The notes under the pieces are model-generated. The model saw nothing but the letters and a program-made list of their open reading frames with translations, was not told the origin of the DNA and made no database searches. A DNA stretch of 64,000 bases from assembly GCF_051713825.1 (NCBI RefSeq), contig NZ_JBIOQR010000001.1, positions 3,472,001 through 3,536,000 on the forward strand. Reading direction: 5' to 3'. Positions 43,938 to 53,534 of the stretch are shown in pieces; within the stretch, counting starts at the first letter, position 1, and each line of letters starts with the position of its first letter. Source of the stretch: Enterococcus_K sp051713825. GTDB taxonomy: Bacteria; Bacillota; Bacilli; Lactobacillales; Enterococcaceae. A program made the translations under genes and the position numbers.

Positions 43938-44330
43938 CTATTGCGCTTCTACATATTCTACTAAGCCATTGGTGATATGAACCACGATACCATCAGTAAC
44001 GGTACCTGTATATTCTTTAACGGCTTGGATAACTGTAGCAGCCATTTGTGTACCCAATCCTGGGATTGCTGCAACTAGAACAGCAACTGCGCCGCCTCCC
44101 GCCCAAGTAACCGCATTCATCAACCGGTTGCTTAAGTACACATCTGGAGAGAAGAAACCACGTTCGAAGCTAATTGCTGTGATATTTTTAACTCCTTCTG
44201 GAATGGTTTGAACAACCATTTCAGTCGGTACAGCCGGTGTTGTTTCTTGTTCTGCTGCAAAGACGGTGACCGGTGTGACTAAGGCAAATCCTAAAACTAC
44301 TGTACTTAAAGCTACGACGAATTTTCTCAT
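43938..44330 (-). CDS. Small secreted protein, copy A
   Basis: 130 aa, same layout as the neighbour 100 bases downstream. Start ATG 44330 has GGAGGAG upstream; the frame extends 25 codons without conserved sequence. No transporter, immunity or leader-peptidase gene lies beside the pair. I do not recognise the family. Confidence 0.75.
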   Translation of the reverse strand: MRKFVVALSTVVLGFALVTPVTVFAAEQETTPAVPTEMVVQTIPEGVKNITAISFERGFFSPDVYLSNRLMNAVTWAGGGAVAVLVAAIPGLGTQMAATVIQAVKEYTGTVTDGIVVHITNGLVEYVEAQ

Positions 44331-44616
44331 GACTCTCTCCTCCTTTAGTAAAGATGAATAATTATCTCTACACATATAATATATACCATTTACATAAAAA
44401 GTCAATAGTTTAAGCTTAAATAATCAAAAATATCACATATACCACTTATATATGACGCAACCTCTCACTCAACAAATAATACATAAAAATTAAATTGTTT
44501 GCATATTTTGAATTTATCGCTCAGCAAACTGAGCTGATCAAATAAATCAAGAAAAAAACAAATAAAGATGAAAAACTCAAAGTCGCGAGTCTCATCTTTA
44601 TTTGCGCTGTTTTATT

Positions 44617-46002
44617 TTACTCACTAACCACTCTGAGCCCCTTTAATCGATAGGGACCTCTACTTTTAATGATACGGATAACCAGATTTTCCGTTCTTAC
44701 TTTCGGAAAAGTAGCCACCTTTTTGTATCCCAGCACATTCCCTTCATATAAAAGAAGCCTCTCACCTTTTCTATCAGAGAAAATTTGATATTGCTCCACT
44801 TGTTGCCCAAGACGGATATCTTCTTGCAAAATCACCCCACTAATCTCTTGAGGTGTTGACCATTTCGCAACTATTTCAGAAAGACCTTCCTTTCCATCAG
44901 CGTAAAATCCATCGTCTTGTTGAATCAAACCGTTCAAATGAACAACAGCAGCTGAGAAACAATCATTTGTCTCTAGCTTCTTTATTTTTCTACCTAATTC
45001 GTCTAATACTTGTTGATCCACCTCTGAAATCAAGCCGTTTTTCATGGGTGGAACATTTAAAAGGAACGTCGCATTGCCACCCACAGATTTTTTATAGATG
45101 GAAAACAATGCCTCACTACTCTTCACGTGTTTATCCTCCTCAGCATGATAAAACCAGCCAGGACGAATCGATGTGTTGACCTCTGCAGGATACCAAATCA
45201 AAGGATCTTGATTTGCTTCAAGTACGGCTTGACTCCCAATATCCTCAGCATCAGAAGTAACCTCGGCTTGTCCAAATTTACCATCATCAACTGTTTGAGA
45301 TTTTTCAATTGTTCTTTCTGCTAACCTTAAAGATTCCGGGACAACGCTCCATTCGTCCGTCCTCGTTTTACCAGCTTCATTACCAATCCAACGAACATCC
45401 GGTCCACAAACAGCCATTACAGCATCTGGTTGTAAGCTTCGCACACACGAGAAATATTTTTCCCAGTTGTACGTTTGGCGTTTCCCAACTTCTGCACCTG
45501 TTGCACCATCGAACCAGACCTCAAATACATCCCCGTAATTTGTCAATAATTCCGTCAGCTGTTGCGCATACAATTCATCGTAACTCGCTCCTTGACCATA
45601 AGAATCTGCATGACGATCCCACGGGGAAAGATACACACCGAACTTTAGCCCTTCTTTTTGGCAGGCCGTTGAAAATTCTCTGACAATGTCACCTTGCCCC
45701 TGTTTAAAAGGCGTATTAGCTATGGAATAGTCGGTCGTTTCAGTCGGCCACAGACAAAACCCATCATGATGTTTACAGGTCAGTATAGCGCCTTTCATTC
45801 CTGCTTTCTTTAACGTTTGAATCCATTGGCGACAGTCCAAATCAGCCGGATTAAACAGAGATAATGACTCATCGCCCAATCCCCATTCTCTATCTGTCAT
45901 CGTATTCATTCCGAAATGAATGAAACCATAGAATGCTGTCTCTTGCCAAGCTATTTGACGTGTTTCTGGACGAACTGCTGACATCTCTTTTACAGTGGAC
46001 AC
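44617..46002 (-). CDS. Alpha-L-fucosidase (GH29)
   Basis: 461 aa, cytosolic (no signal). GH29 features: FIHFGMNTMTDREWG, LTCKHHDGFCLWPT, VYLSPWDRH, VWFDGATG (probable nucleophile Asp) and LLNVPPMKNGLI. A C-terminal beta-sandwich follows. It removes fucose from imported oligosaccharides. The start is GTG 46002, seven bases after GAGGTG. Last gene of the glycan operon. Confidence 0.92.
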   Translation of the reverse strand: MSTVKEMSAVRPETRQIAWQETAFYGFIHFGMNTMTDREWGLGDESLSLFNPADLDCRQWIQTLKKAGMKGAILTCKHHDGFCLWPTETTDYSIANTPFKQGQGDIVREFSTACQKEGLKFGVYLSPWDRHADSYGQGASYDELYAQQLTELLTNYGDVFEVWFDGATGAEVGKRQTYNWEKYFSCVRSLQPDAVMAVCGPDVRWIGNEAGKTRTDEWSVVPESLRLAERTIEKSQTVDDGKFGQAEVTSDAEDIGSQAVLEANQDPLIWYPAEVNTSIRPGWFYHAEEDKHVKSSEALFSIYKKSVGGNATFLLNVPPMKNGLISEVDQQVLDELGRKIKKLETNDCFSAAVVHLNGLIQQDDGFYADGKEGLSEIVAKWSTPQEISGVILQEDIRLGQQVEQYQIFSDRKGERLLLYEGNVLGYKKVATFPKVRTENLVIRIIKSRGPYRLKGLRVVSE

Positions 46003-46028
46003 ACGCTTTCACCTCTATCTACTAAAAA

Positions 46029-46865
46029 CTAACTATTGATAATCATTCCATCGTAGGCTGTCACCATCTGATGTTTGTCCGCCAACGTTTTCATCTCTTT
46101 GTAGGTCAAACCACCATTATGTGAAAAATGGCTCACTATCTTGACTGTTTGTTCATCGCATAAAGAACACTTCTTTAACGCCTCAATCAAACGCAGGTTT
46201 TCACTTATATTCATGTGAATCCCTCCCACATAGTCCATTCCTTGACCTGTACAATCAAGAGATATCATATCTAGTTTCAACTGATGTTCTCCTAAATAAT
46301 CTAGTACCTCATCAGTCGGAAAACCAGTATCATGCGTATAAAATAAGCGTTTCCCATCTCTCTCAATCACATAAATAAAACAATCTGCCTCTTGTTTTCC
46401 ATGAACGGCTGGTAAAGTATGGACAGTATAGTTCCCTATGCTATATTTTTTAAAAGGAGCCAGCTCTTTAAACTCAATACGTCGTTCGTCTGTCATGCCT
46501 TCCAATTCAAATGCGCGATCAAAAAAATCATGAACAACCTTACTCCCATACACAGTTAACTTTTTCTCTAAATCATTGGCATACGTTCCCATCCGAAACG
46601 CTAAGTCTTCCGCATATAAATGATCACTGTGCCAATGCGTGATTAATAGATGTTCAATCTCATTAAAATTCAACTGAAACTCTCGCAAATGCAGATAACT
46701 ATCTCCTGGAAAATCAATAAGCAAATCTCCATCATCAACCAGTGTTTGCGTCTGCGTTCTTAATTCTCTTCCGCCCTGTGCACGAGCATAATTACAAACA
46801 CGACAATTACAGAAAATAGCTGGGATCCTTTCAGCAGCTGCTGTCCCTAAATATTGAAGCTTCAT
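46029..46865 (-). CDS. Metallo-beta-lactamase-fold hydrolase (PhnP-like)
   Basis: 278 aa. H-x-H-x-D-H motif THWHSDHLYAEDL, VHGKQEADCFIYV, FYTHDTGF and VSHFSHNGG are the metal ligands of the fold. N-terminal CNCRVCNYARAQGGRELRTQ has a Cys cluster. A phosphodiesterase or lactonase role in sugar catabolism is possible; the substrate is unknown. Confidence 0.8.
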   Translation of the reverse strand: MKLQYLGTAAAERIPAIFCNCRVCNYARAQGGRELRTQTQTLVDDGDLLIDFPGDSYLHLREFQLNFNEIEHLLITHWHSDHLYAEDLAFRMGTYANDLEKKLTVYGSKVVHDFFDRAFELEGMTDERRIEFKELAPFKKYSIGNYTVHTLPAVHGKQEADCFIYVIERDGKRLFYTHDTGFPTDEVLDYLGEHQLKLDMISLDCTGQGMDYVGGIHMNISENLRLIEALKKCSLCDEQTVKIVSHFSHNGGLTYKEMKTLADKHQMVTAYDGMIINS

Positions 46866-46877
46866 AATTTTATCCTC

Positions 46878-48008
46878 CTACCAGTAAGTTGACCAACTTT
46901 TGACCATTCGTATTAATGCCTCGAAATAAAAATAATCGCCCCAAGTTGTACACTCATCAACCCCAAGATTCCCCGGTTTTGAATAGACCCCTTGAACAAG
47001 CAGACCATTCGATTCAGGATAGTCTTTTGTCGTATAGTTAAACAAGCTAGTCAAAATATCACCTGCTGCTTGTTCGTAACGTGTTCTTCTAGTGTCTGTC
47101 AAAGGCAGTTGTTTCGCCAACTCCAACAATCCACAAACAGTGATTGAAGAAGCTGAAGTGTCTCTTTCTTCTGTTGAGCCCTCAGTAAATACGAGGTCCC
47201 AATAAGCGATTTTATCAGCTGGCAAATGGGCCAAGTAGTAGTCCGCCAAATGACTAGCCGATTCAAGTAAAGAGGCATCTCCTATGTGTGTATAACTGAT
47301 AGGAAACCCATAAATTCCCCATGCTTGACCTCTCGCCCAACAGGAACCATCAGAAAAGCCTTGTGCCGTTGCCCCATATCTCGGCTGGCCGGTTTTAATA
47401 TCCATATAAAAGGTATGAAACGTTGAGTAGTCTTCCCGAATAAGGTATTTCTGAGCTAGCTTAACATGATTTTCTGCGGCTGTTCGATACGTTGCATCTC
47501 CCGTTTCATCAGAAGCAAAGTACAAAAGTGGCAAATTCATATTACAATCAATAATCATCCGTCCTTGTTGTTCGGAATCAGAAACATCTCCCCACGCTTG
47601 AAAGATTTTTGCCGTTTCATCATAGCGTCTCATTAACACATCTGCTGCTCTTAGCGCCAATTCTCTAGAAGATGCAGTCTTATTTTCTCTATAATCTGCT
47701 ACAGCCGATAAAGAATATAAAAAGCCAATATCATGGTGATTTAGGACAACCTCATCATCAAGACGTTGTTTAAAGACAGCTAATTGTTTCGTAATCACTT
47801 GCTGAATTCGTTCATCAAAACGATAGGATTGCGCTAAGTGTAACATCCCTATCCAAAACCCATCCGTCCAGTCCTCATTTTCTACTGCTGGATAAACATA
47901 ATCAGTTGAGACTGCTTTAGGTACTTTTGTCTCAAAGGTATCTAAGTTATCTAGTATTTTGTTATACACATACTCTATCTCTTGTTCAATTCTTTCTTTT
48001 GTTAGCAT
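46878..48008 (-). CDS. Unsaturated glucuronyl hydrolase (GH88)
   Basis: 376 aa alpha/alpha-barrel. Family blocks: EDWTDGFWIGMLHLAQS, LNHHDIGFLYSL (Asp), MIIDCNMNLPLLYFA (Asp), QGFSDGSCWARGQAWGIYGF and DTSASSITVCGLLELA. It hydrolyses unsaturated uronate from the non-reducing end of oligosaccharides produced by a lyase, fitting the neighbouring heparinase-like gene. Confidence 0.93.
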   Translation of the reverse strand: MLTKERIEQEIEYVYNKILDNLDTFETKVPKAVSTDYVYPAVENEDWTDGFWIGMLHLAQSYRFDERIQQVITKQLAVFKQRLDDEVVLNHHDIGFLYSLSAVADYRENKTASSRELALRAADVLMRRYDETAKIFQAWGDVSDSEQQGRMIIDCNMNLPLLYFASDETGDATYRTAAENHVKLAQKYLIREDYSTFHTFYMDIKTGQPRYGATAQGFSDGSCWARGQAWGIYGFPISYTHIGDASLLESASHLADYYLAHLPADKIAYWDLVFTEGSTEERDTSASSITVCGLLELAKQLPLTDTRRTRYEQAAGDILTSLFNYTTKDYPESNGLLVQGVYSKPGNLGVDECTTWGDYFYFEALIRMVKSWSTYW

Positions 48009-48021
48009 GCTCAGCCTCCAC

Positions 48022-49965
48022 TCAATCTAAAACAATTGTTTTATTTTCTGTTATTATCATCACTCGTCCATAATAATAATTGCCTTCAACTTGATAGGCA
48101 CGTCTGCCATTATTAGGCTCTAAGTGTTGAATGATTACCAACATCTGCTGACCATTTTTCAAATGAATGCGCAGTGCCTCTACTACATGATTGTCTAATT
48201 TTAAATGATCTGAATAGACAGGAACTCGCTCAATTTTTTTGACGGTGTTTTGAGGACTCATCACATACGTACTAACCGAGGTTCCTTGAATCGCCCTCTT
48301 TACTATCCCGCATTTGATTGGTTGTAACGCATTATATTCAGGAGAAATAACCGTTTCTTCCACTTCCAATCGACTTGCTTCATCTAGACTAAAAAGTTCA
48401 AAATCTAACTCACTTGAATAGAAGCTTTGTCGCTTGATTTGTACATCCATCGAATGAAAATGATAAAACGTTTGAATTTCATGCGCTTTTTGACACAAAT
48501 AGCTATCACTAATCACACTAAATCCCTCTGGAAAGTGAAGAAGCTTCCGATTGACATAGACCGGATCTGATAAATGAAAATACCCCAAATGCCCACCTTC
48601 AAACAGCTGAATCCCTTGTTTTTCAACTAATTTTTGATTCAGAGGCGTGGCAACTCGTTGACTACCCAAAGCATCTGTGTGTTGATGGAAATTTTGATTG
48701 TCTACAACAATTGTATTATGTGCCTTTGCCGCTTTAAAAGCCAGTCTCTTCTTACTGACTTCATAACTATAACGCCCTGAGTCAACGACTAACTCTTTTC
48801 CTTCATAGGCATACTCAAAATGCAATAAATCATCATGTCCATGACCACCACCCAATGGACCACATTTAAACAAGTGATAACTTTTGGGATTTTTGGCAAT
48901 CATTATTCCCGCCTGCGGAAAATGATACGTTGCTTTTTGAATTAAAAATTGATTTGTTACATAAAACAGCCCTTTACCTAAAGAACATTTTGCAAAAAAA
49001 TTAGGCGCCATCGTTTTCGTTGTGGCTTTTGTCAATAGCGCTTCTGCATACTGTAAAAGACCTGTCATCTCTTCTTTGTCACTATCACCAAAAGCTGGTT
49101 GTTGTCCATCAGGCTTAACAAACAGACTCGCTGCACCAATTAACTTTTCAGCGTATATAAGAATAGCCGCAGGAACTTCTTTATTTGCTCTTTGAGTTAG
49201 CTGAATCACTTGAAGAACACAGAGCAAAACCTCATTATGGTAGGTGAAGGACTGTTCTCTTTGCAGACCGTCTTCTTCCACCTGCAGCCTTAAAGATTCT
49301 TCCAAATAGAACAAACTAGCTTCTTGCCATTTGTGACTTTGCGGAAGATGCGTAAAGGCCTGACTTACAGCATACAAACCGGCAATCTCTATCACCTGCC
49401 AATTACTTTGCCCTCTTTCAATCGACAAGTTTTCATAAAGATATTCCGCCTGTGTCACCATCTCTTTTTCTAGTTTTGCGAAAATTGAATCAGAAAAGAT
49501 TGGGACAAAGCGGTGAACTTCGAAAATTTTTAGCCAATTCACCAAACGTAAACCAACATCAATCGTCCGCCAACTAACTTTTTCCGTTTCTTTATTCAGC
49601 GGGTTATCCTTCAAAAACGCTTCTAAAAAGCGCTCTAAATAGCGTTGATAACAAGACTCATTGGTTAGTAGATAAGCCAAGGCAATATCCACTAGAAAAC
49701 GCTGACGATTTAGCATATAATTCCATTCTAAATCGCCATTTGGACTCTCTCTCCAGTTGATCTCATCTATGGTCCAATACACGGGAACCTGCGTTTTTTC
49801 CATGTCCCATTCATTATCAAACAGATAACACCCTGAGACAAAACGTTGGCATCGCTTCAACAGATTGCGACACTCTTCATCATAATCTGCCCACAGCTCT
49901 GATTGAAACTGCAGCAGCTCTTCTTTGGTAGAGCAGTTAAAAAAGCCTTTAAATTTATCAGCCAT
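48022..49965 (-). CDS. Heparinase II/III-family polysaccharide lyase
   Basis: 647 aa. N-terminal alpha/alpha toroid (TIDVGLRLVNWLKIF, SNWQVIEIAGLYAVS, QREQSFTYHNEVLL with probable catalytic Tyr/His) and C-terminal beta-sandwich (GGGHGHDDLLHFEYA, DSGRYSYE, AHNTIVVDNQNFHQ). No signal peptide, so it acts on imported oligosaccharides. Substrate (heparan, hyaluronan-type or another uronate polymer) cannot be fixed from the sequence. Confidence 0.9.
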   Translation of the reverse strand: MADKFKGFFNCSTKEELLQFQSELWADYDEECRNLLKRCQRFVSGCYLFDNEWDMEKTQVPVYWTIDEINWRESPNGDLEWNYMLNRQRFLVDIALAYLLTNESCYQRYLERFLEAFLKDNPLNKETEKVSWRTIDVGLRLVNWLKIFEVHRFVPIFSDSIFAKLEKEMVTQAEYLYENLSIERGQSNWQVIEIAGLYAVSQAFTHLPQSHKWQEASLFYLEESLRLQVEEDGLQREQSFTYHNEVLLCVLQVIQLTQRANKEVPAAILIYAEKLIGAASLFVKPDGQQPAFGDSDKEEMTGLLQYAEALLTKATTKTMAPNFFAKCSLGKGLFYVTNQFLIQKATYHFPQAGIMIAKNPKSYHLFKCGPLGGGHGHDDLLHFEYAYEGKELVVDSGRYSYEVSKKRLAFKAAKAHNTIVVDNQNFHQHTDALGSQRVATPLNQKLVEKQGIQLFEGGHLGYFHLSDPVYVNRKLLHFPEGFSVISDSYLCQKAHEIQTFYHFHSMDVQIKRQSFYSSELDFELFSLDEASRLEVEETVISPEYNALQPIKCGIVKRAIQGTSVSTYVMSPQNTVKKIERVPVYSDHLKLDNHVVEALRIHLKNGQQMLVIIQHLEPNNGRRAYQVEGNYYYGRVMIITENKTIVLD

Positions 49966-49970
49966 TTTTA

Positions 49971-51737
49971 TTACTCCACTATCGGTGTATCAACAAAGGT
50001 TACCTCTTCGATCAAAACACCCTCAGTTTCAAAAACAATCAGTTCATTGTGCCCTTTTTTCCAGAAATAATCTGGCACATACAATGACTTCACAGGCCCT
50101 TCTTGCCAGTAACGTCCAATATTCTGCCCGTTAACAAAAACAACTCCTTTACCGAACTTACAACAATCTAAAAAGGTATCTTTTGGCTCAGCTAAATCAA
50201 TACTCACTTTATAGAAACTTGGAGTAGCCTCATCAGCTGATTTTGAGAAATCAATTTTGGCTAGCTGTTCCGCAGAAAAATCTAACGCATAATGTCTCCA
50301 GTCTGATAGATAATGAATGTCCTCCATCACACCACTTCGAATACCTTTTCTCTGTGAATCAGCAACTAACTTAGGACCATAATTATTTCTGCCCATATTC
50401 TCAACCAAAAGACTCAATTCGTTGGTTTCTTGTGTTAGCTCAACCGTGAGATTTTCACCCAAGCTTTCTTGATATTGTGTTGCTACAAACGCCTGGTTGA
50501 TAAAAAACTGGACACGATCTAGGGCATCCACCACTTTTAACTTAGGAATTACACGTTTTTCTAATAACTGACTCCGATAGACCGTATAGCCGTAGTTTTG
50601 TCCGATTTTTTCCATTGGTAATGTGTAGTCATTTAAAACAGGACAACTAATCTCGTCCAAAACCGAAAATAATCCGGCACTTTCTTGTACTGGATAAGTC
50701 CCTAACGAACTGACTTTGGGATAAACGGGTTCTGCAATCACTGCAGCAGGAACTTCTTCTTTGATCACTTTTTGAATAGCAAAATATTTTTCAGTCGGTG
50801 CGCCCCACTCCGTTAAAGGTGCATCATAGTCATAGGAGGTAATTTGCGGCTCGTTTGTATCTCCTGCATCTGAACAACCATTATAGAAGCCAAAATTAGT
50901 CCCTCCTTGGAACATATAAAAATTAATACTGCCCTTTTCCAGCACCTTTCTGACTTCTTCCGCGGTCTCTACAGGGTCTCTTTTAATGATGGGCTTTTGC
51001 CATGAGTTAAACCAACCATCCCAAAATTCCATGCACATATAAGGCTCAACCAGCTGATTTTTTTCTTGATAGCTCTTTAACCATTTGAAATTTTCATCCG
51101 CATCAGAACCAAAATTGGCTGTCGCTAAAATCCCTTCTTCTGGTAATGTCCCCGCATCTAAAACTTCTTTCCAGCCACCATCAGAGGTGAAGAGGGGCAC
51201 GTCCAAATATTTTCGAAGCTCATCTACTAAGAATTTCAGATAATGTTTATCTTCACCATAAGAACCGTACTCGTTTTCTACTTGAACCATTAAGAGATTG
51301 CCACCCTGAGTGAATTGATACGGAACTAATTTGGGTAAAAGCCTTGCGTAATAATCCGAAACAGCTTGTAGATACGCTGGATGCTGGCTACGAATTCTCA
51401 TTTCATCTGCTGCTAACAGCCACGCAGGCAAACCGCCAAAGTCCCATTCTGCGCAGATGTACGGACTAGGACGAACAATGATAAACAACCCTAATTTTTC
51501 TGCCAGTTCAATAAATTTCGTTAAATCAGCTATTCCTGAAAAGTTAAATTGGCCTTTTTGTGGTTCATGCAAATTCCAAGGAACATAGGTCTCCACACAG
51601 TTACAACCCATAGCTTTCAAATTATAGAGCGTATGTTCCCAATGTGTTGGCGGTATTCTAAAATAATGAACCGCGCCTGAAATAATTTTTACTTCTTGAC
51701 CATCTATATAAAATTCTTCTTTTATTTCAAACTTCAT
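49971..51737 (-). CDS. Beta-galactosidase (GH35)
   Basis: 588 aa. GH35 motifs: VETYVPWNLHEPQKGQFNF, IVRPSPYICAEWDFGGLP, MVQVENEYGSYG (acid/base Glu), CMEFWDGWFN (nucleophile Glu) and a C-terminal galactose-binding-like region. Cytosolic. It would remove terminal beta-galactose from glycans imported by the adjacent transporter. Confidence 0.94.
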   Translation of the reverse strand: MKFEIKEEFYIDGQEVKIISGAVHYFRIPPTHWEHTLYNLKAMGCNCVETYVPWNLHEPQKGQFNFSGIADLTKFIELAEKLGLFIIVRPSPYICAEWDFGGLPAWLLAADEMRIRSQHPAYLQAVSDYYARLLPKLVPYQFTQGGNLLMVQVENEYGSYGEDKHYLKFLVDELRKYLDVPLFTSDGGWKEVLDAGTLPEEGILATANFGSDADENFKWLKSYQEKNQLVEPYMCMEFWDGWFNSWQKPIIKRDPVETAEEVRKVLEKGSINFYMFQGGTNFGFYNGCSDAGDTNEPQITSYDYDAPLTEWGAPTEKYFAIQKVIKEEVPAAVIAEPVYPKVSSLGTYPVQESAGLFSVLDEISCPVLNDYTLPMEKIGQNYGYTVYRSQLLEKRVIPKLKVVDALDRVQFFINQAFVATQYQESLGENLTVELTQETNELSLLVENMGRNNYGPKLVADSQRKGIRSGVMEDIHYLSDWRHYALDFSAEQLAKIDFSKSADEATPSFYKVSIDLAEPKDTFLDCCKFGKGVVFVNGQNIGRYWQEGPVKSLYVPDYFWKKGHNELIVFETEGVLIEEVTFVDTPIVE

Positions 51738-51761
51738 CCTGCCGTTCCTCCTAAAGTCAGT

Positions 51762-52586
51762 TTATTTAATAGCTGAATCTAACCCATTTGACTTGAATTT
51801 CGATTGTAAAAACATGTAAATCAAAACAATCGGAATGACCGAAGTTGCTAAAATTGCCATCAGCGCACCATAATTTAATGGGTCATAATTATTTTGAGTC
51901 ATATTTTGAATCACTAATGGGACTGTATATTTTTTGGAATCCGAAAGTACAATTAACGGAATCAAATAAGAATTCCAATACCCCATAAAAGTCAGTAACG
52001 CCGTTGTAATAATACTAGGTGTTAGCACCGGAACAGCAATTTTCCAGAAAATCGTCCATTCACTCGCGCCATCGATTCTAGAAGCTTCCATCAGTTCATT
52101 AGGAAATTGCTGCGCGTATTGTCTCATCATAAAAACAGATGTAGTTGAAGCAACACTTGGAATAATAACCCCTGCAAACGTATTGGTTAAACCTAATTTA
52201 CTTAAGATGTAGAAGGTCGGGATGAGTGTAGCAAACCCTGGAATCATTCGCGAAACCATAACTAAGTTAAAAATCAGCTTACTTCCTTTAAAACGATACT
52301 TAGCCATCACATATCCTGCCAACGTCGTGATAAAAGTCGATACGGCCGTTCCAACTAAGGTAATGATAGCCGAGTTGATTAATACTCGAATGTAATCATA
52401 TTTCTCTTGGACTTCCTTGATATTCTTTAAAAAATGAGGGCCAATGGTGAAATTTATTTTTTCTCCTAAAATCACATCATTAGATTGCGTCGAAGCAATT
52501 AACATGTACACGTAAGGTAATGCAAAAACCACTAAACCAATCAATAATACAAAGTAGATAAGTACAGGACTTAATTTACGCTTCAT
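51762..52586 (-). CDS. Sugar ABC transporter permease (MalG type)
   Basis: 274 aa, six membrane segments, EAA-type motif ELMEASRIDGASEWTIFWKI. Start ATG 52586 lies inside the end of the partner permease gene (11-base overlap) with GGGAGG upstream. It forms the channel with the next gene. No ATPase gene is in the cluster; a shared MsmK-like ATPase elsewhere is expected. Confidence 0.92.
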   Translation of the reverse strand: MKRKLSPVLIYFVLLIGLVVFALPYVYMLIASTQSNDVILGEKINFTIGPHFLKNIKEVQEKYDYIRVLINSAIITLVGTAVSTFITTLAGYVMAKYRFKGSKLIFNLVMVSRMIPGFATLIPTFYILSKLGLTNTFAGVIIPSVASTTSVFMMRQYAQQFPNELMEASRIDGASEWTIFWKIAVPVLTPSIITTALLTFMGYWNSYLIPLIVLSDSKKYTVPLVIQNMTQNNYDPLNYGALMAILATSVIPIVLIYMFLQSKFKSNGLDSAIK

Positions 52587-53466
52587 TATTTTTTCCTCCC
52601 ACAATAAATTGAATGATTGATAAAACTGCTGCAATAATCACCATTGTCCAAGCAATTGCAGAAGCTTTCCCAAAGTCGACCATTTCAAAACTTGTTTTAT
52701 ACAAGTTCACGCCAACTGTGACGGCTGAAGACTCTGGTCCAAATCCATTCTTAAATAGAATATTAGGAACTTCAAAAGCGCCTAAGCCATTAATTGTTGA
52801 TAAAATCATCCCCATCAACACGACAGGCTTTAATAACGGAATCGTAATTTTAAAGAATTTTTGAATACTATTTGCACCATCGATATCCGCACTCTCGTAA
52901 ATTTCTGAAGAGATATTTTGTAAGCCCGCTAAAAACAAAACCGTGTAGTAACCGACATTTAGCCAAACTGAAATAATAATGATTGAAACTCTTGCCCAGA
53001 ACGGATCTGTCAACCAAGGAACTGGCGACATTCCTACAGCCGTCAAAACTGAGTTAAACAACCCAGTGGGATTATAAAAGGTTAAAAAGACGGATGATAC
53101 AGCCACGATTGACGTAATCGCGGGTAAATAATAAACCGTTCGGAAGAAACCTCTTCCTTTAATTGTTGGTATATTTAATAAAACCGCAAAGATTAGTGCT
53201 AAAAATATTGTAATTGGTATAGAAAAAATCATAAAAATGAATACGTTAAAATAAGATTTAAAAAATAATGGATCTTTGAAAATAGCCACGAAATTATCTA
53301 AGCCAATAAAGTCAATCGATGTAGAGACACCAGAAAAGCTAAACCCCAACGACATAACGGCTGGTATAAGTAGTGTGATAATAAACAATGCTAAAAATGG
53401 AACTAGCATAATATAGGCTGAACGTGAATAATTCGTAATCCCTTTTTTCTTCTTTGGTGATTCCAT
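52576..53466 (-). CDS. Sugar ABC transporter permease (MalF type)
   Basis: 296 aa, six membrane segments, motif EIYESADIDGANSIQKFFKI. N-terminal YIMLVPFLALFIITLLIPAV is the usual first helix. Second gene of the glycan operon. Confidence 0.92.
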   Translation of the reverse strand: MESPKKKKGITNYSRSAYIMLVPFLALFIITLLIPAVMSLGFSFSGVSTSIDFIGLDNFVAIFKDPLFFKSYFNVFIFMIFSIPITIFLALIFAVLLNIPTIKGRGFFRTVYYLPAITSIVAVSSVFLTFYNPTGLFNSVLTAVGMSPVPWLTDPFWARVSIIIISVWLNVGYYTVLFLAGLQNISSEIYESADIDGANSIQKFFKITIPLLKPVVLMGMILSTINGLGAFEVPNILFKNGFGPESSAVTVGVNLYKTSFEMVDFGKASAIAWTMVIIAAVLSIIQFIVGGKNNEA

Positions 53467-53534
53467 AGTTATACCCCTTTTCCGTTTGAAATAGGCTAGG
53501 AAAGTGTCCCTACACTATCCTAGCCCGTAATTGT

